64,000 nt of DNA from Ruminococcus albus AD2013 (GCF_000526775.1 NZ_JAGS01000001.1:2170001-2234000); one strand, 5' to 3'. Shown: positions 39,282-48,407, counted from the first letter of the stretch. Notes: a model not told the origin generated them from the sequence alone. Made by a program: numbers and translations.

Positions 39282-40472
39282 ATGAAAAAGACTTATTTAA
39301 CATCGATCATCTTGTCAGCTGTTATCGTTGCTTCTATGGCAGGCTGTGGAAATATCACATCTACGGACAAAACAAACGCTGAAACATCAAAAGAGATCAT
39401 CACTGAACAGATCGCAGAGCTTTCATACAATACATCATCTGATGAGATCTTCACCGAGCGTGACCTTGAGCAGACCGCAGACACAAGCGAGTCGCAGAGC
39501 ATTACCGTTGCCGATAACAAGACGATAGATATCACAGAGGAAGGTGTATATGTCATCAGCGGTACAGCTGAAAACTGCACCATCAATATCAATGCAGACG
39601 AAAATGCAAAGGTACAGCTAGTACTCGATGGAGTAAGCATTACCAATAACGACTTTCCTGCAATATACGTTGTTTCAGCAGATAAGGTATTTGTTACCAC
39701 TACGGAAAGCGAAAATACACTTAAAGTCAGCGGCGAATTTACAGCAGACGGTGAAACCAATACCGATGCAGTTATCTTCTCGAAAGAAGATCTTGTCCTC
39801 AACGGTACGGGTACGCTGAATGTTACTTCTGATTACGGAAACGGTATTACCTGCAAGGACGAAATGAAGATCACAGGCGGAACATACAATGTAAGTTCGG
39901 CACTTGATGCATTTGAAGCGAATGATTCTATCTCCATAAGTGATGGAAAATTCAATATAACCTCAAATAAGGACGGTATCCACTGTGAAAATGATGAACT
40001 TGAAGGTACGATAACTATCACAGGAGGAACTTTTGAAATAAACGCTGTCAGCGATGGTATCCAGGCTAGTGCACTTCTGCAGATCGACAGCGGAGATCTC
40101 AATATAACAGCCGCTGAGGGACTTGAAGCTACATATATACTTATCAATGACGGCAATATCACAATAGATGCCAGCGATGACGGTATCAACGCTTCAGCAA
40201 ATTCCGGCAGTTATGAAGCAGCTATCGTAATAAACGGCGGAGATATTAATGTGGCAGTCGGTCAGGGCGATACTGACGCTATCGACTCAAACGGTTCTAT
40301 CTTTGTCAACGGCGGAACTATAAATGTCACCGCACAGATGTCCTCTTTCGATTACGATAAAACAGCTGAATTCAATGGTGGAACTATCATCGTCAACGGA
40401 CAGGAAGTCTCAGAGATACCACAAAGCATGATGAGAGGCGGCATTGGCGGCGGAAAACACAGGGGTTTCTGA
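39282..40472 (+). CDS. Beta-helix carbohydrate-binding lipoprotein (Cthe_2159/DUF4353-like)
   Basis: 396 residues. Seen: a lipoprotein signal (MKKTYLTSIILSAVIVASMAGC, lipobox MAGC, Cys22), a disordered Ser/Thr/Glu segment, then a right-handed parallel beta-helix from about residue 75, with turns such as ITEEGVYVISGTAENCTINI, VQLVLDGVSITN, DLVLNGTGTLNVTSDYGNGI, ITGGTYNVSSALDAFEAND, DGKFNITSNKDGIHCEND, ITGGTFEINAVSDGIQA and NGGTINVTAQMSSFDYDKT. The pattern matches the Cthe_2159 family, described as binding acidic polysaccharides such as polygalacturonate, with calcium. The tail is Gly/His/Arg-rich (RGGIGGGKHRGF). It would sit on the outer membrane face. The substrate is inferred from the family. 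Confidence 0.88.
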   Translation: MKKTYLTSIILSAVIVASMAGCGNITSTDKTNAETSKEIITEQIAELSYNTSSDEIFTERDLEQTADTSESQSITVADNKTIDITEEGVYVISGTAENCTININADENAKVQLVLDGVSITNNDFPAIYVVSADKVFVTTTESENTLKVSGEFTADGETNTDAVIFSKEDLVLNGTGTLNVTSDYGNGITCKDEMKITGGTYNVSSALDAFEANDSISISDGKFNITSNKDGIHCENDELEGTITITGGTFEINAVSDGIQASALLQIDSGDLNITAAEGLEATYILINDGNITIDASDDGINASANSGSYEAAIVINGGDINVAVGQGDTDAIDSNGSIFVNGGTINVTAQMSSFDYDKTAEFNGGTIIVNGQEVSEIPQSMMRGGIGGGKHRGF

Positions 40473-40532
40473 TACCCATAGCTGAGGCTTAGCACGATTT
40501 AAATATCCCGAGCCTGTGGCTGACATATCGGA

Positions 40533-40579
40533 AAAATGCTCCCTTGAAGCTTTACAAAGGGGCATTTTTCGTGTATAAT
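40533..40579 (+). promoter_or_regulatory. Overlapping terminator and promoter before the OmpR/HisKA pair
   Basis: AATGCTCCCTT and AAGGGGCATT (one bulge) with following TTTTT form a terminator for the lipoprotein gene. TTTACA (40551-40556), 17 bases and TATAAT (40574-40579) form a promoter for the regulator gene inside the same stretch. Confidence 0.7.
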
Positions 40580-40608
40580 GATTACAATACTATTGCAGGA
40601 GGTGCGCT

Positions 40609-41283
40609 GTGTCAAGAATACTTATCGTTGATGATGAGCCTGATATAATCACACTGATAAGCCGTTATGCAGAACGTGAGGGCTATGAAGTCGTTACTGC
40701 TGAGGACGGCAGTCAGGCTATAGATATCTGTCGGAAAGAAGATTTCGACCTTATAGTTATGGATATCATGATGCCAGATACCGACGGTTTTACTGCCTGT
40801 AAGAAAATAAAGGAGTTCAAGGATATTCCGGTCATCATGCTGTCTGCACGCGGAACAGAGTTTGATAAGCTGTTCGGCTTTGAGGTAGGTGTTGACGATT
40901 ATGTTACAAAGCCTTTCTCACCCAGAGAACTTATGGCGCGTATCAAAGCTGTGATAAATCGAAGCAAGACCGATGTTTCAGAAAATGACAGCGGTATCGT
41001 AAACGTTGGCGGCATGGAGATAGATACCTTCGGGCTTACTGTGACAGTTGACGGAACAAGAAATGAGCTGACAGCTAAGGAATATGCTCTGCTAATGTTT
41101 TTTGTGAATAATCGCGGCATAGTACTCACCCGCGATCAGATACTCAACGAAGTTTGGGGATATGACAGCTTCGGAGTTGACCGCACAGTTGACTGGCAGA
41201 TCAAATTGCTGAGAAGTAAACTCGGTTCTTGCCGTGACTGCATTAAAACGGTTCGAGGGGTGGGATATAAATTTGAAGTATAA
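40609..41283 (+). CDS. OmpR/PhoB-family response regulator
   Basis: 224 residues from GTG 40609 (AGGAGG six bases upstream). Seen: a receiver domain with ILIVDDEPD (acidic pocket), LIVMDIMMPDTDGFTAC (Asp52), IPVIMLSARGTEFDKLFGF and DDYVTKPFSPRELMARIKAV (Lys switch), then a winged-helix trans_reg_C domain: NELTAKEYALLMFFVNNRGIVLTRDQILNEVWGYDSFGVDRTVDWQIKLLRSKLG and IKTVRGVGYKFEV. OmpR-type proteins bind tandem direct repeats as dimers. The gene partly overlaps its kinase. Two upstream promoters carry matching ATTCCAC direct repeats 21 bases apart, the likely targets. Confidence 0.95.
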   Translation: MSRILIVDDEPDIITLISRYAEREGYEVVTAEDGSQAIDICRKEDFDLIVMDIMMPDTDGFTACKKIKEFKDIPVIMLSARGTEFDKLFGFEVGVDDYVTKPFSPRELMARIKAVINRSKTDVSENDSGIVNVGGMEIDTFGLTVTVDGTRNELTAKEYALLMFFVNNRGIVLTRDQILNEVWGYDSFGVDRTVDWQIKLLRSKLGSCRDCIKTVRGVGYKFEV

Positions 41284-42706
41284 AGCCAGGACATTCCGCA
41301 AAAAGCTGCTGGGATATTTCATGCTGTTCACCGCGGTTATTTTTACTGTTCTCTGGCTTTTGCAGACAGTATTTCTGCAAAGCTTTTACAATGGTATGAT
41401 AATCAGGAACACCATATCCGCAGCTAATAAGATAATCGCATTTGACAGCGATATTACCGAAAAGCTTGATGAAATATCAAGGGACAATTCATTACTGGTA
41501 TATGTCACTGATACAGACGGAAATATACTTTATTCTGCCGATGAATATAAAAAGGGACACCATGGAGCTGATGAAAATGACGGCTTCGCTCAGATGAAGG
41601 GTCGTAAGGATGGACGATTTCATTACAGAGAACTTCCCGATAATTTTGATGAGTTCCGCAAAGACCTTTACGCTTCGGAAAACGGAGAAGCAGAATTAAA
41701 GACCGAGCAGATGTATTTCTATGGCAAGTACATAGACTATAACGGTGATAAGGCGATACTCTACCTTGGAACAAATCTTAATCCGGTAGGCTCTGCCGCC
41801 CGTATAATCCGCATACAGCTCCTGATCGTAACATTTCTCTCCGTAGCGGTAGGTTTTGTACTGGCATTATTCATTTCAAAGAGCTTTTCACGCCCGATAT
41901 CTCAACTCAATGATAAAGCGCATACATTGGGAGAAAACTCAGATAATACAGAATTTCACAAAGGTTTCTGCTTCGAGCTTGACGAGTTGAACGAAACTCT
42001 CGACAAGACAGACGGCAAGCTGAAGCAGAACAAGGAATTTCAGAACGAACTGCTTGCAAATGTATCACATGATCTGCGCACTCCCCTTACGATGATAAAA
42101 GGCTATGCCGAGATGATACGTGATATATCTCATGAGGACGAACAGCAGTGTGCCGAGGACGTTGCAGTCATCGTCAGAGAAGCAGACAGACTGACCGCTC
42201 TTGTGGGTGAGATACTTGAATATTCCGAACTGCAGATGAAGGAGGCCGAAGATATCCTTACCGACTGCGATCTTAGTGAAGTTGTAAATTCTGTCACGGA
42301 AAACTTTGAGAGCCTTTTCTCAAAAGACGGATATATCTTTGAACACAGTGTTGCAGAGAATATCCATGTCCGCGGGAATTCATCAAGACTTACAAGAGCA
42401 GTATATAATCTCATAGATAATGCAGTGCGTCATATTGGCGATGATAAGTGGATAGGCGTTACTCTGAAAGCTGAAAACAACAAAGCAGTCATCGAGATAG
42501 CCGACCACGGTGAGGGAATTCCAACAGATGAGCTTGAACGGATATGGGATAAATACTATACCAGCCGACAGCGTGGCGGTAAAGGTGTTTCGGGACTGGG
42601 TCTTGCCATCGTGAAACAGACGGTCATTCAGCACGGCGGAATGTGCAGTGCTGTGTCGGAGGTCGGAGCTGGAAGTGTATTCCGCATTGAACTTACTATG
42701 CTATAA
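41273..42706 (+). CDS. HisKA sensor histidine kinase
   Basis: About 477 residues. The TTG at 41273 (GGTGGG eight bases upstream) fits better than the upstream ATG at 41234 inside the regulator gene. Seen: a first membrane helix (LLGYFMLFTAVIFTVLWLLQTVF), an extracellular sensor of about 130 residues (ITEKLDEISRDNSLLVYVTDTDGN, GRFHYRELPDNFDEF), a second helix (LLIVTFLSVAVGFVLALFI), a HAMP linker (SKSFSRPISQLNDKAHTLGE), the HisKA block LLANVSHDLRTPLTMIKGYAEMIRD (phospho-His), then ATPase motifs AVYNLIDNAVRHIG, EIADHGEGIP, and GVSGLGLAIVKQTV. It partners the OmpR-type regulator. The extracellular ligand is unknown. Confidence 0.93.
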   Translation: MKYKARTFRKKLLGYFMLFTAVIFTVLWLLQTVFLQSFYNGMIIRNTISAANKIIAFDSDITEKLDEISRDNSLLVYVTDTDGNILYSADEYKKGHHGADENDGFAQMKGRKDGRFHYRELPDNFDEFRKDLYASENGEAELKTEQMYFYGKYIDYNGDKAILYLGTNLNPVGSAARIIRIQLLIVTFLSVAVGFVLALFISKSFSRPISQLNDKAHTLGENSDNTEFHKGFCFELDELNETLDKTDGKLKQNKEFQNELLANVSHDLRTPLTMIKGYAEMIRDISHEDEQQCAEDVAVIVREADRLTALVGEILEYSELQMKEAEDILTDCDLSEVVNSVTENFESLFSKDGYIFEHSVAENIHVRGNSSRLTRAVYNLIDNAVRHIGDDKWIGVTLKAENNKAVIEIADHGEGIPTDELERIWDKYYTSRQRGGKGVSGLGLAIVKQTVIQHGGMCSAVSEVGAGSVFRIELTML

Positions 42707-42728
42707 TCAAACATTTGTTCTTTGGAGC

Positions 42729-42763
42729 GTTATACTAAAATAGCAGTCGACAAACGCAAAAAA
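42729..42763 (+). repeat. Dispersed repeat, copy 2
   Basis: GTTATACTAAAA, two variable bases, GCAGTCGACAAACGCAAAAA, as at 22952-22986. It lies 23 bases past the kinase stop. The following bases up to 42851 hold small hairpins (GCTCTCGGGAGAGC) with no gene. Confidence 0.75.
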
Positions 42764-42851
42764 ATCTGGTAGTAAAATAATACCAAGAAGAAGCGAAGCA
42801 CTCCAGCTCTCGGGAGAGCCAGGTTGAAAAAGGCTGCTGTTTGCCACAATC

Positions 42852-42896
42852 AAAAACATGGGGCCGTTGCGTGTTTGTACGCAGCAGCCCCATGTT
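42852..42896 (-). terminator. Terminator after the frameshifted sigma-operon gene
   Basis: On the minus strand ACATGGGGC and GCCCCATGT pair, with inner pairing, and TTTTTG follows. Confidence 0.75.
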
Positions 42897-42924
42897 TATT
42901 AGTTACGGAAAATTTTCACTTAAA

Positions 42925-44744
42925 TCAAATCAGTTCATCGGTGTTGAGTTCGCCGATAAGAGTCCACTTCTCGGTGGCATAATCGAACTCATAGGTCGCA
43001 TAGCGTATCAGTTTTTCTTCCGATGAATTATTATTCTTTGCATAGATGACTCTTCTGTCTTTGTCGATGGCATAGATGTCAAAGGTAACACTTTTTGCAC
43101 CCTTTGAAGCATCTGCGGTTTCGGTGTATTCTACATCATTTGCGGAATAGATTTCAAAAGTATACGAACCACTAAGACCATCGGGCAGAGGAACTTCCAG
43201 CTTGCTGTCCTTGCCGGGATAATAACCTGTTGCAAATTCGGGTATTATCATTTCGTTAGGTCCGTCATATTTTCCCAGTGAGATATCAACTGCGACATAC
43301 GTACCCTTATCTACTATACCGCTCAGATCTTCACTCGGATTGTAATATGAGCTGACATAGCCTTTTTCATAGTAATTGTCAAAACGGTATCCTATGATCG
43401 CGTTCAGACCCGCCTCTTTAAGGGCGGCAACAGCCTGTTCCTCTGTCAGATCAAAGAGTTCGGGCAGTTTGGTCTTCTCGGAAGAAGACTTTTTTCCTCA
43501 TACGTTTCGGAGAATCCTGCCTTTTCATTCTGATCATCTGATGTTTCAGTATTTTCCTCCTGAGCGAAGTATTCTTCCTCAATATCTTCCTGAGTGTCGG
43601 ATACTTCCGTTCCTTCTCCTGACAGGTAATCTACTTCGGGTAAATTTTTGAGAGAATCAAATACTTCATTTGTTTCGGATATCCATTTTTGTGCATCTAT
43701 ATACAGAACAGAATGAGTATTACCGCTCCAGTCGTCCACCATTATAACGATCTGTTCAGACTCCATATACAGGTAAATATCATAACTATTACCATTCAGA
43801 TCAAAGGAACACGAAGCACTGGCATCACCCAAGGACGACAATTCTTCGCACTCGAGCCAGGGCTGTGCAGCATCTGTTTCAAATTTCAGTGATCCGTTTT
43901 TGCTGATATCTTCAATGATATCATAAAGCTTCTCGGCAGTTGTTTCGTCTTCATATTCCGCAAATACAGGAAGATCTTTATAATAGTCATCGTTTCTCTG
44001 GAAGAATATATAACCACCCTTGGCAGTTATATGCCTGAGTTCGGCGTAAGGTTCATCGGGGATGAACTCACAAAGAGCATATGAAGCACCGTCTACGGTG
44101 ATGATACAACAAAATTCGGGGTGCATCCCACTGTCAGAATAATGCGCATCTGCGAGATATGCAGGGCACTGCTGAACTTCACTGATCCTTACTGTTCGCT
44201 TTTCTCCATTCACGACATATTCCAGTGTACGATCTGTCGGAACTTCTTCTCCGTCCCAGACATGGCACTTTTTGGCTTTTTCCACAAGTACGTCGATAGC
44301 CGCTATCCTCTCTTCATCTGTAATAAAGTAAGTGCCGTATCTCTTATCGGTAACTTTTATTGCGTTTTCTGAGATGCTTTCATCATCCTCGGTAACGGTC
44401 TGATCTTTTGTGGTGATGCTGTCCTTAGCTGTTGTGGGGAGAAGCTTCGGCTTTTTATCGTTCATATTCACCGCTGCAAGACCGATAACTACAGCCGCAC
44501 AAGCTGCTGCCGATATCACGGAGATGGGGAAATGTTTTTTTACCTTTGCTGTCTCATTAGTATTGTATGCATTCATTTTTATCTGCTCCTTTTGTATATG
44601 TATGTTATCCGTTGCTGTCTTTTCAATGCCGAAGGTCTTTCTACCTGCTTCAAGCTTTTTTGCACGCTCCATCACGCGATTTTTCAGCTCGGAGGAGGGT
44701 TCAAGCCTTTGTTTGATCGATAAGATATTTTTGTTTTCTTTCAT
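42925..44744 (-). pseudogene. Anti-sigma-like membrane protein with PASTA-like domain, frameshifted
   Basis: Starts at ATG 44744 (GGAGG nine bases upstream), inside the end of the ECF sigma gene. Seen: a cytoplasmic N-terminus MKENKNILSIKQRLEPSSEL, a membrane helix (VISAAACAAVVIGLAAVNM), a large outer domain (YGTYFITDEERIAAIDVLV, YLADAHYSDSGMHPEFC), an acidic Ser/Thr/Glu linker, then frame one ends just after EKSLLPRRPN. A minus-one shift at the six-A run 43490-43495 restores SSSEKTKLPELFDLTEEQAVAALKEAGLNA, a PASTA-like unit, and continues as SYTFEIYSANDVEYTETA to the end at 42925. The full protein would have about 605 residues. Either a disabled gene, a sequence error, or slippage on the A run. 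The position after the sigma factor suggests an anti-sigma role. Confidence 0.8.
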
Positions 44745-45255
44745 TAGCTTCCGCCTCCGTTTCTGTTTTGTTACTGCTGTTTTCAAGCACAGCTTTAAGT
44801 TTTTCTCTTGCACGCTTCAGCCGCATTTTTACTGCGCCTTCGCTCAGATTCATCACCTTTGCGATATCCATTATCGGGATCTCCTCAAAGTAATGGAGAT
44901 ACAGCGGAAGGCGGTATTTCTCTTTTAACCTGCACACTGCCTGCCAGAGTTCGCTTTCTCCGCTGTTTTCTTCGGGTGATATTAATGTATCTGCGTCGAA
45001 CTCCTCGCCGTTTCGTAATTTGAACCACGGCGAGCGGTTAGCCGACCGACAAAGATTTACCGCAGTACGTATCAACCACGACCGTCTTGCACCTTCGTCC
45101 TCGAAATGAAGCTCCTTTGTATAGTATAGCAGGAATACCTCCTGAAAGATGTCATCACGCTCTGATGGAGAGCCGAGCATCGAGGCTATTAGACCGTTGA
45201 TCGTTCGTCCGTATTTCTCCATCACGTATTCCAGATCTTTTTGTTCATCGGTCAT
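44701..45255 (-). CDS. ECF-type RNA polymerase sigma factor (sigma-70 family)
   Basis: 184 residues from ATG 45255; a GTG three codons earlier is possible. Seen: region 2 (YGRTINGLIASMLGSPSERDDIFQEVFLLYYTKELHFEDEGARRSWLIRTAVNLCRS, with the R-D-D-I-F-Q-E-V-F core) and region 4 (LWQAVCRLKEKYRLPLYLHYFEEIPIMDIAKVMNLSEGAVKMRLKRAREKLK, helix-turn-helix). There is no region 3, so it belongs to the extracytoplasmic-function type. The C-terminal 44 bases overlap the downstream membrane protein, the expected anti-sigma partner. Its own promoter is of the housekeeping type. The regulon is unknown. Confidence 0.93.
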   Translation of the reverse strand: MTDEQKDLEYVMEKYGRTINGLIASMLGSPSERDDIFQEVFLLYYTKELHFEDEGARRSWLIRTAVNLCRSANRSPWFKLRNGEEFDADTLISPEENSGESELWQAVCRLKEKYRLPLYLHYFEEIPIMDIAKVMNLSEGAVKMRLKRAREKLKAVLENSSNKTETEAEANERKQKYLIDQTKA

Positions 45256-45314
45256 GTGCCTCACCGCCTTTCACTATTGTTTTTGTTGTTGAATGCATTC
45301 ATATACTAATGCTG

Positions 45315-45343
45315 ATTTTAGCACAGAAGTAACGCTTTTTGAA
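45315..45343 (-). promoter_or_regulatory. Promoter of the ECF sigma operon
   Basis: On the minus strand TTCAAA (45338-45343), 17 bases, TAAAAT (45315-45320). The rest of the gap 45345-45593 has short hairpins (for example AAAGCA/TGCTTT near 45554-45571) but no gene. Confidence 0.5.
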
Positions 45344-45593
45344 GAAAAATATTTTCGCTTTGTAGGGTTGCATAAGTTAGCAAGAAAAACGGCATAGTGC
45401 TTTGTTATTTATTTACAAGAAACTTTTCCGCACAATAAAAGTAATATAAAAATGACACGTACCTTTATATATCTTCTTGTTCGCAGAAAAAAGCTCATCT
45501 GCGTGCGAGATATTATACGCTTGCCTTTGACAGGCTGAGATATGCTTCATCAAAAGCAAATATCTGCTTTTTAATTTTTTTTACAAATACCTC

Positions 45594-45645
45594 TTGACAA
45601 AGTGTAACACAGTTGATATAATTGTATACATAGTAGTTATACAAT
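45594..45645 (+). promoter_or_regulatory. Promoter and operator of the GntR/ABC operon
   Basis: TTGACA (45594-45599), 17 bases, TATAAT (45617-45622). The inverted repeat ATTGTATA (45621-45628) and TATACAAT (45638-45645), with a nine-base spacer, covers the transcription start. The first gene encodes a YtrA-type GntR repressor, the likely ligand of this site. Confidence 0.82.
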
Positions 45646-45713
45646 TTAGACTTTGATGCTACAATCCGGAGTGTGCATCAAAGTGATATGACCACAAGGA
45701 GTGCACAAGAATT

Positions 45714-46088
45714 ATGAATATAAACATCAGCAACTCATCAGGTGAACCTATCTATTTGCAGATAGCGAACCAGATCAAGACGCTGATACTTGAAGGGAAA
45801 CTGGGAGAGGGTGAAGCGTTGCCATCAATGCGGCTCCTCGCTACGGAACTTCGTATCAGCTTCATGACGACAAAGCGAGCCTACGAGGAACTTGAACGGG
45901 ACGGCTTTATCGAGTCGTATACGGGCAGAGGCTCTTTTGTAAAATCACAGAATTTAGAGATATATCGTGAGGAGCAGATCAAACGTGTAGAATCACTGCT
46001 TATGGAGGCAGGAGATACAGCTCGTAAGGCAGGTATCACGATGGAGGAGCTACACGAGCTTCTTGACCTTGTAAATGGAGGAGAATAA
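45714..46088 (+). CDS. YtrA-subfamily GntR transcriptional regulator
   Basis: 124 residues. Seen: an N-terminal winged helix of the GntR type: GEPIYLQIANQIKTLILEGKLGEGEALPSMRLLATELRISFMTTKRAYEELERDGFIESYTGRGSFV, followed by a short helical tail of about 50 residues (EEQIKRVESLLMEAGDTARKAGITMEELHELLDLV). The short C-terminus and the operon with an ABC transporter define the YtrA group. Such proteins bind palindromes in their own promoter and repress the operon until a cell-wall-acting compound is present. The operator at 45621-45645 fits. Two bases separate it from the ATPase gene. Confidence 0.94.
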   Translation: MNINISNSSGEPIYLQIANQIKTLILEGKLGEGEALPSMRLLATELRISFMTTKRAYEELERDGFIESYTGRGSFVKSQNLEIYREEQIKRVESLLMEAGDTARKAGITMEELHELLDLVNGGE

Positions 46089-46090
46089 AA

Positions 46091-46972
46091 ATGAATGAAT
46101 ATGAAAACGCCATAGAGTTACGCGGCGTAAACAAGACTTATAAGGACTTTGGTCTGGAAAATGTCAGCTTTATAGTTCCCAAAGGCTGCATCATGGGCTT
46201 TATAGGGCAGAACGGTGCAGGCAAGACCACTAATATACGCAGTATGCTGAATATCACTAAGATAAACAGCGGAGAGATAAGTCTGCTGGGGCTTGACCAT
46301 GTACAGAACGAAGCAGAGATCAAAAAGCGTATCGCTGTTGTATTTGACGATCTGCCATTTCACGATATGTTCACACCCAAGGATATAGCGAAAATACTTG
46401 AGGGTATGTATCCCGAATGGAACAATAATGTATATTCAGATTATTTAAATCGTTTTGAACTGCCTTACAAGAAGAAGATAGGAAAGTTTTCCAAGGGTAT
46501 GAAAATGAAACTGCAGATAGCCTGTGCACTGTCACATAATGCAGAACTGCTCATAATGGACGAAGCAACAGCAGGTCTTGATCCTGTAGTTCGTGATGAG
46601 ATACTTCACATTTTTATGGAATATCTTCAGGACGGTGAGCGTTCTATCCTTATGTCATCGCATATCACTTCTGATCTTGAAAAGATAGCTGATATGGTCA
46701 CATTCATAGATAAGGGCAGGATACTACTCACAGGCTACAAAGACGAGATCATCGAGCGACATGGTATCATAAAGTGCGGCTACGATAAACTGACAACGAT
46801 AGATCCTGATGATATCGTCAGCATCCGTACTAATAACTTTGGCGCGGAGGTAATGGTGAATAATAAAGAGCAGGCTCTCAGCAAGTACAGTGACTGCATT
46901 ATAGATCCTGCTAATATTGATGATATAATGCTGTTCTATGTTCATCGTTATGATAAGGAGTGGTTAAGATGA
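46091..46972 (+). CDS. ABC transporter ATP-binding protein
   Basis: 293 residues from ATG 46091 (GGAGG nine bases upstream). Seen: Walker A GFIGQNGAGKTTNIRSML, a Q-loop region, the signature FSKGMKMKLQIACALS (here KGMK in place of SGGQ, common in this class), Walker B ELLIMDEATAGLDPVVRDEIL, a D-loop in it and the switch His in ILMSSHITSDLEKIAD. The YtrB-like C-terminal tail (about 80 residues) follows. It drives the two permeases encoded next. The operon could export a compound such as a peptide antibiotic or lipid, which is inferred from the YtrA-type regulator. Confidence 0.95.
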   Translation: MNEYENAIELRGVNKTYKDFGLENVSFIVPKGCIMGFIGQNGAGKTTNIRSMLNITKINSGEISLLGLDHVQNEAEIKKRIAVVFDDLPFHDMFTPKDIAKILEGMYPEWNNNVYSDYLNRFELPYKKKIGKFSKGMKMKLQIACALSHNAELLIMDEATAGLDPVVRDEILHIFMEYLQDGERSILMSSHITSDLEKIADMVTFIDKGRILLTGYKDEIIERHGIIKCGYDKLTTIDPDDIVSIRTNNFGAEVMVNNKEQALSKYSDCIIDPANIDDIMLFYVHRYDKEWLR

Positions 46973-47718
46973 GAATGTACCGTTCTTTGATATACAGAAG
47001 TTTAAGGTTAAAGCGTACCAGAGACAGATTGTTTTTATTTTTGATACTGTTATTGGATGCTTTCTTTTCATTGTTGTTTATAGTGTCTTTTGATGACCCG
47101 ACTGAAATTAAAGATGATGTGTTTATGTTCTGTGTTTTTTCTTTTATGTTGGCGATGCTTTGCGGTATGATTGCAGGTGCAAATAACGGCATTTACAGAA
47201 TGGATACTAATACCGGCTGGGAGCGCTATATAAGAGCCCTGCCTCCGACACCTATGCAGCAGGCAGTAGCAGATCTTCTGATAAAGCTGATCTATATACT
47301 GATCTATGGTACGATTTTAATGATATATGCCACCTTTTCCGATAACCATACAGGTCTTCATCTGATGTGTTATGTAATGAATATATTCCTGTTTTTCGCA
47401 ACGCTCTTTGTGATCATTGATATTGTATACAGCTTTGTCGTCAGGTTCGCCCAAACCAGAGCAGAGCTGGAGTTGATGAGTCTTGCTGCTTTTGTATGCG
47501 GTGTAATTATAATATTCAAAGTTTGCAAATTGATAGGCAACATACGTATGTATTCACCCGTACAATTTGGTAATCCTTTATTTGGCAGTACCTCATACAT
47601 ATTTGCATCATTTGTTGCTTCAGGAAAGGTAACTGCCGTTGCTGTATCATCCTTTGTGATCTCCCTTGGATCATATTTTCTTGTGATGTGGCGTCTGCAT
47701 GAAAGGAGGGAAATGTAA
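46969..47718 (+). CDS. ABC-2-type permease subunit
   Basis: 249 residues from ATG 46969, overlapping the ATPase stop by four bases (ATGA), with AAGGAG upstream. Seen: six membrane segments: RDRLFLFLILLLDAFFSLLFIVS, VFMFCVFSFMLAMLCGMIAGANNG, a pair around LLIKLIYILIYGTILMIY, MNIFLFFATLFVIIDIVYSFV, LMSLAAFVCGVIIIFKVC and VAVSSFVISLGSYFLVMW. YRMDTNTGWERYIRALPPTPMQQAVADLLIKL is a typical ABC-2 permease block with the long amphipathic loop before the next helix. It pairs with the second permease to form the membrane channel. No substrate can be read. Confidence 0.86.
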   Translation: MRMYRSLIYRSLRLKRTRDRLFLFLILLLDAFFSLLFIVSFDDPTEIKDDVFMFCVFSFMLAMLCGMIAGANNGIYRMDTNTGWERYIRALPPTPMQQAVADLLIKLIYILIYGTILMIYATFSDNHTGLHLMCYVMNIFLFFATLFVIIDIVYSFVVRFAQTRAELELMSLAAFVCGVIIIFKVCKLIGNIRMYSPVQFGNPLFGSTSYIFASFVASGKVTAVAVSSFVISLGSYFLVMWRLHERREM

Positions 47719-48407
47719 TGAAAGGTCTTGTCTATAAGGAATGGAAACAGAACTATCGGTTCATTCTCTCCATGATACTTTGTGCCCTTGCACCTTTTAT
47801 CATTGTGCTGATACTGGAGGGTGAAGGATCTGCTATGGTAAGCATCATCGGACTTATCATAGGATTTATTGTAGCAGGTTTATTGCAGGTGATGGTACTT
47901 GACGGTGATGACAGAAAAATGTGGAGTTACTGGGTATCATCAACAGCTGATGGTTACAGGGGTTTTCTGAGGAACAAATATATAATGATATTTGGTATGA
48001 TCGCGCTGTTTTTGCTTTCTCTGCTGATCTTTGATACAGGTTATCGCAAATATCTCTCTTATGCAGAGCAAATAGATTTTTACAAGATCATGGGTGTCGC
48101 ACTTCCGCTGAGCATTCTGCAGCTATTCCTTCGTGCGATAGATATTCCGTTTTATTATTTATTCGGCAAAAAGATCGGCAGTGTCGTAAAATCGATAATA
48201 ATGTCAATAGGTGCTATTATTCTCGTTATGTTCCTCATTGTGTATTCAGATAGCATGGATAAATTATTTGATTTTGGTAAGAGTCTGATAGATTCTAAAT
48301 ACATAACGCTTTCTGTGATGATTTTGATAAACCTTGTTGTGTACTATCTGTCCTACCGATTGTCCTGTTTGGTGTATCTGAAAGGTGCAGAGCATTATGA
48401 CCACTAG
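47718..48407 (+). CDS. ABC-2-type permease subunit
   Basis: 229 residues; its ATG overlaps the stop of the first permease (TAATG). Seen: MKGLVYKEWKQNYRFILSMILCALAPFIIVLIL as first helix with a basic lead, then MVSIIGLIIGFIVAGLLQVMVLDGDDRKMWSYWVSSTADGYRGFLRNKYIMIFGMIALFLLSLL and two more C-terminal pairs (IIMSIGAIILVMFLIVY, TLSVMILINLVVYYLSY). The MKGLVYKEW start and the D-D-R-K-M-W-S-Y-W-V-S-S block are familiar from permeases in YtrA-type operons. Last gene of this operon. After the stop there is no strong terminator. Confidence 0.86.
   Translation: MKGLVYKEWKQNYRFILSMILCALAPFIIVLILEGEGSAMVSIIGLIIGFIVAGLLQVMVLDGDDRKMWSYWVSSTADGYRGFLRNKYIMIFGMIALFLLSLLIFDTGYRKYLSYAEQIDFYKIMGVALPLSILQLFLRAIDIPFYYLFGKKIGSVVKSIIMSIGAIILVMFLIVYSDSMDKLFDFGKSLIDSKYITLSVMILINLVVYYLSYRLSCLVYLKGAEHYDH

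Noticed and set aside
42764..42851. A riboswitch in the stretch with GCTCTCGGGAGAGC.
   Set aside because: It lies downstream of a kinase gene and upstream of the 3' end of a minus-strand gene, so no gene could be controlled in cis, and no known aptamer motif is recognisable.
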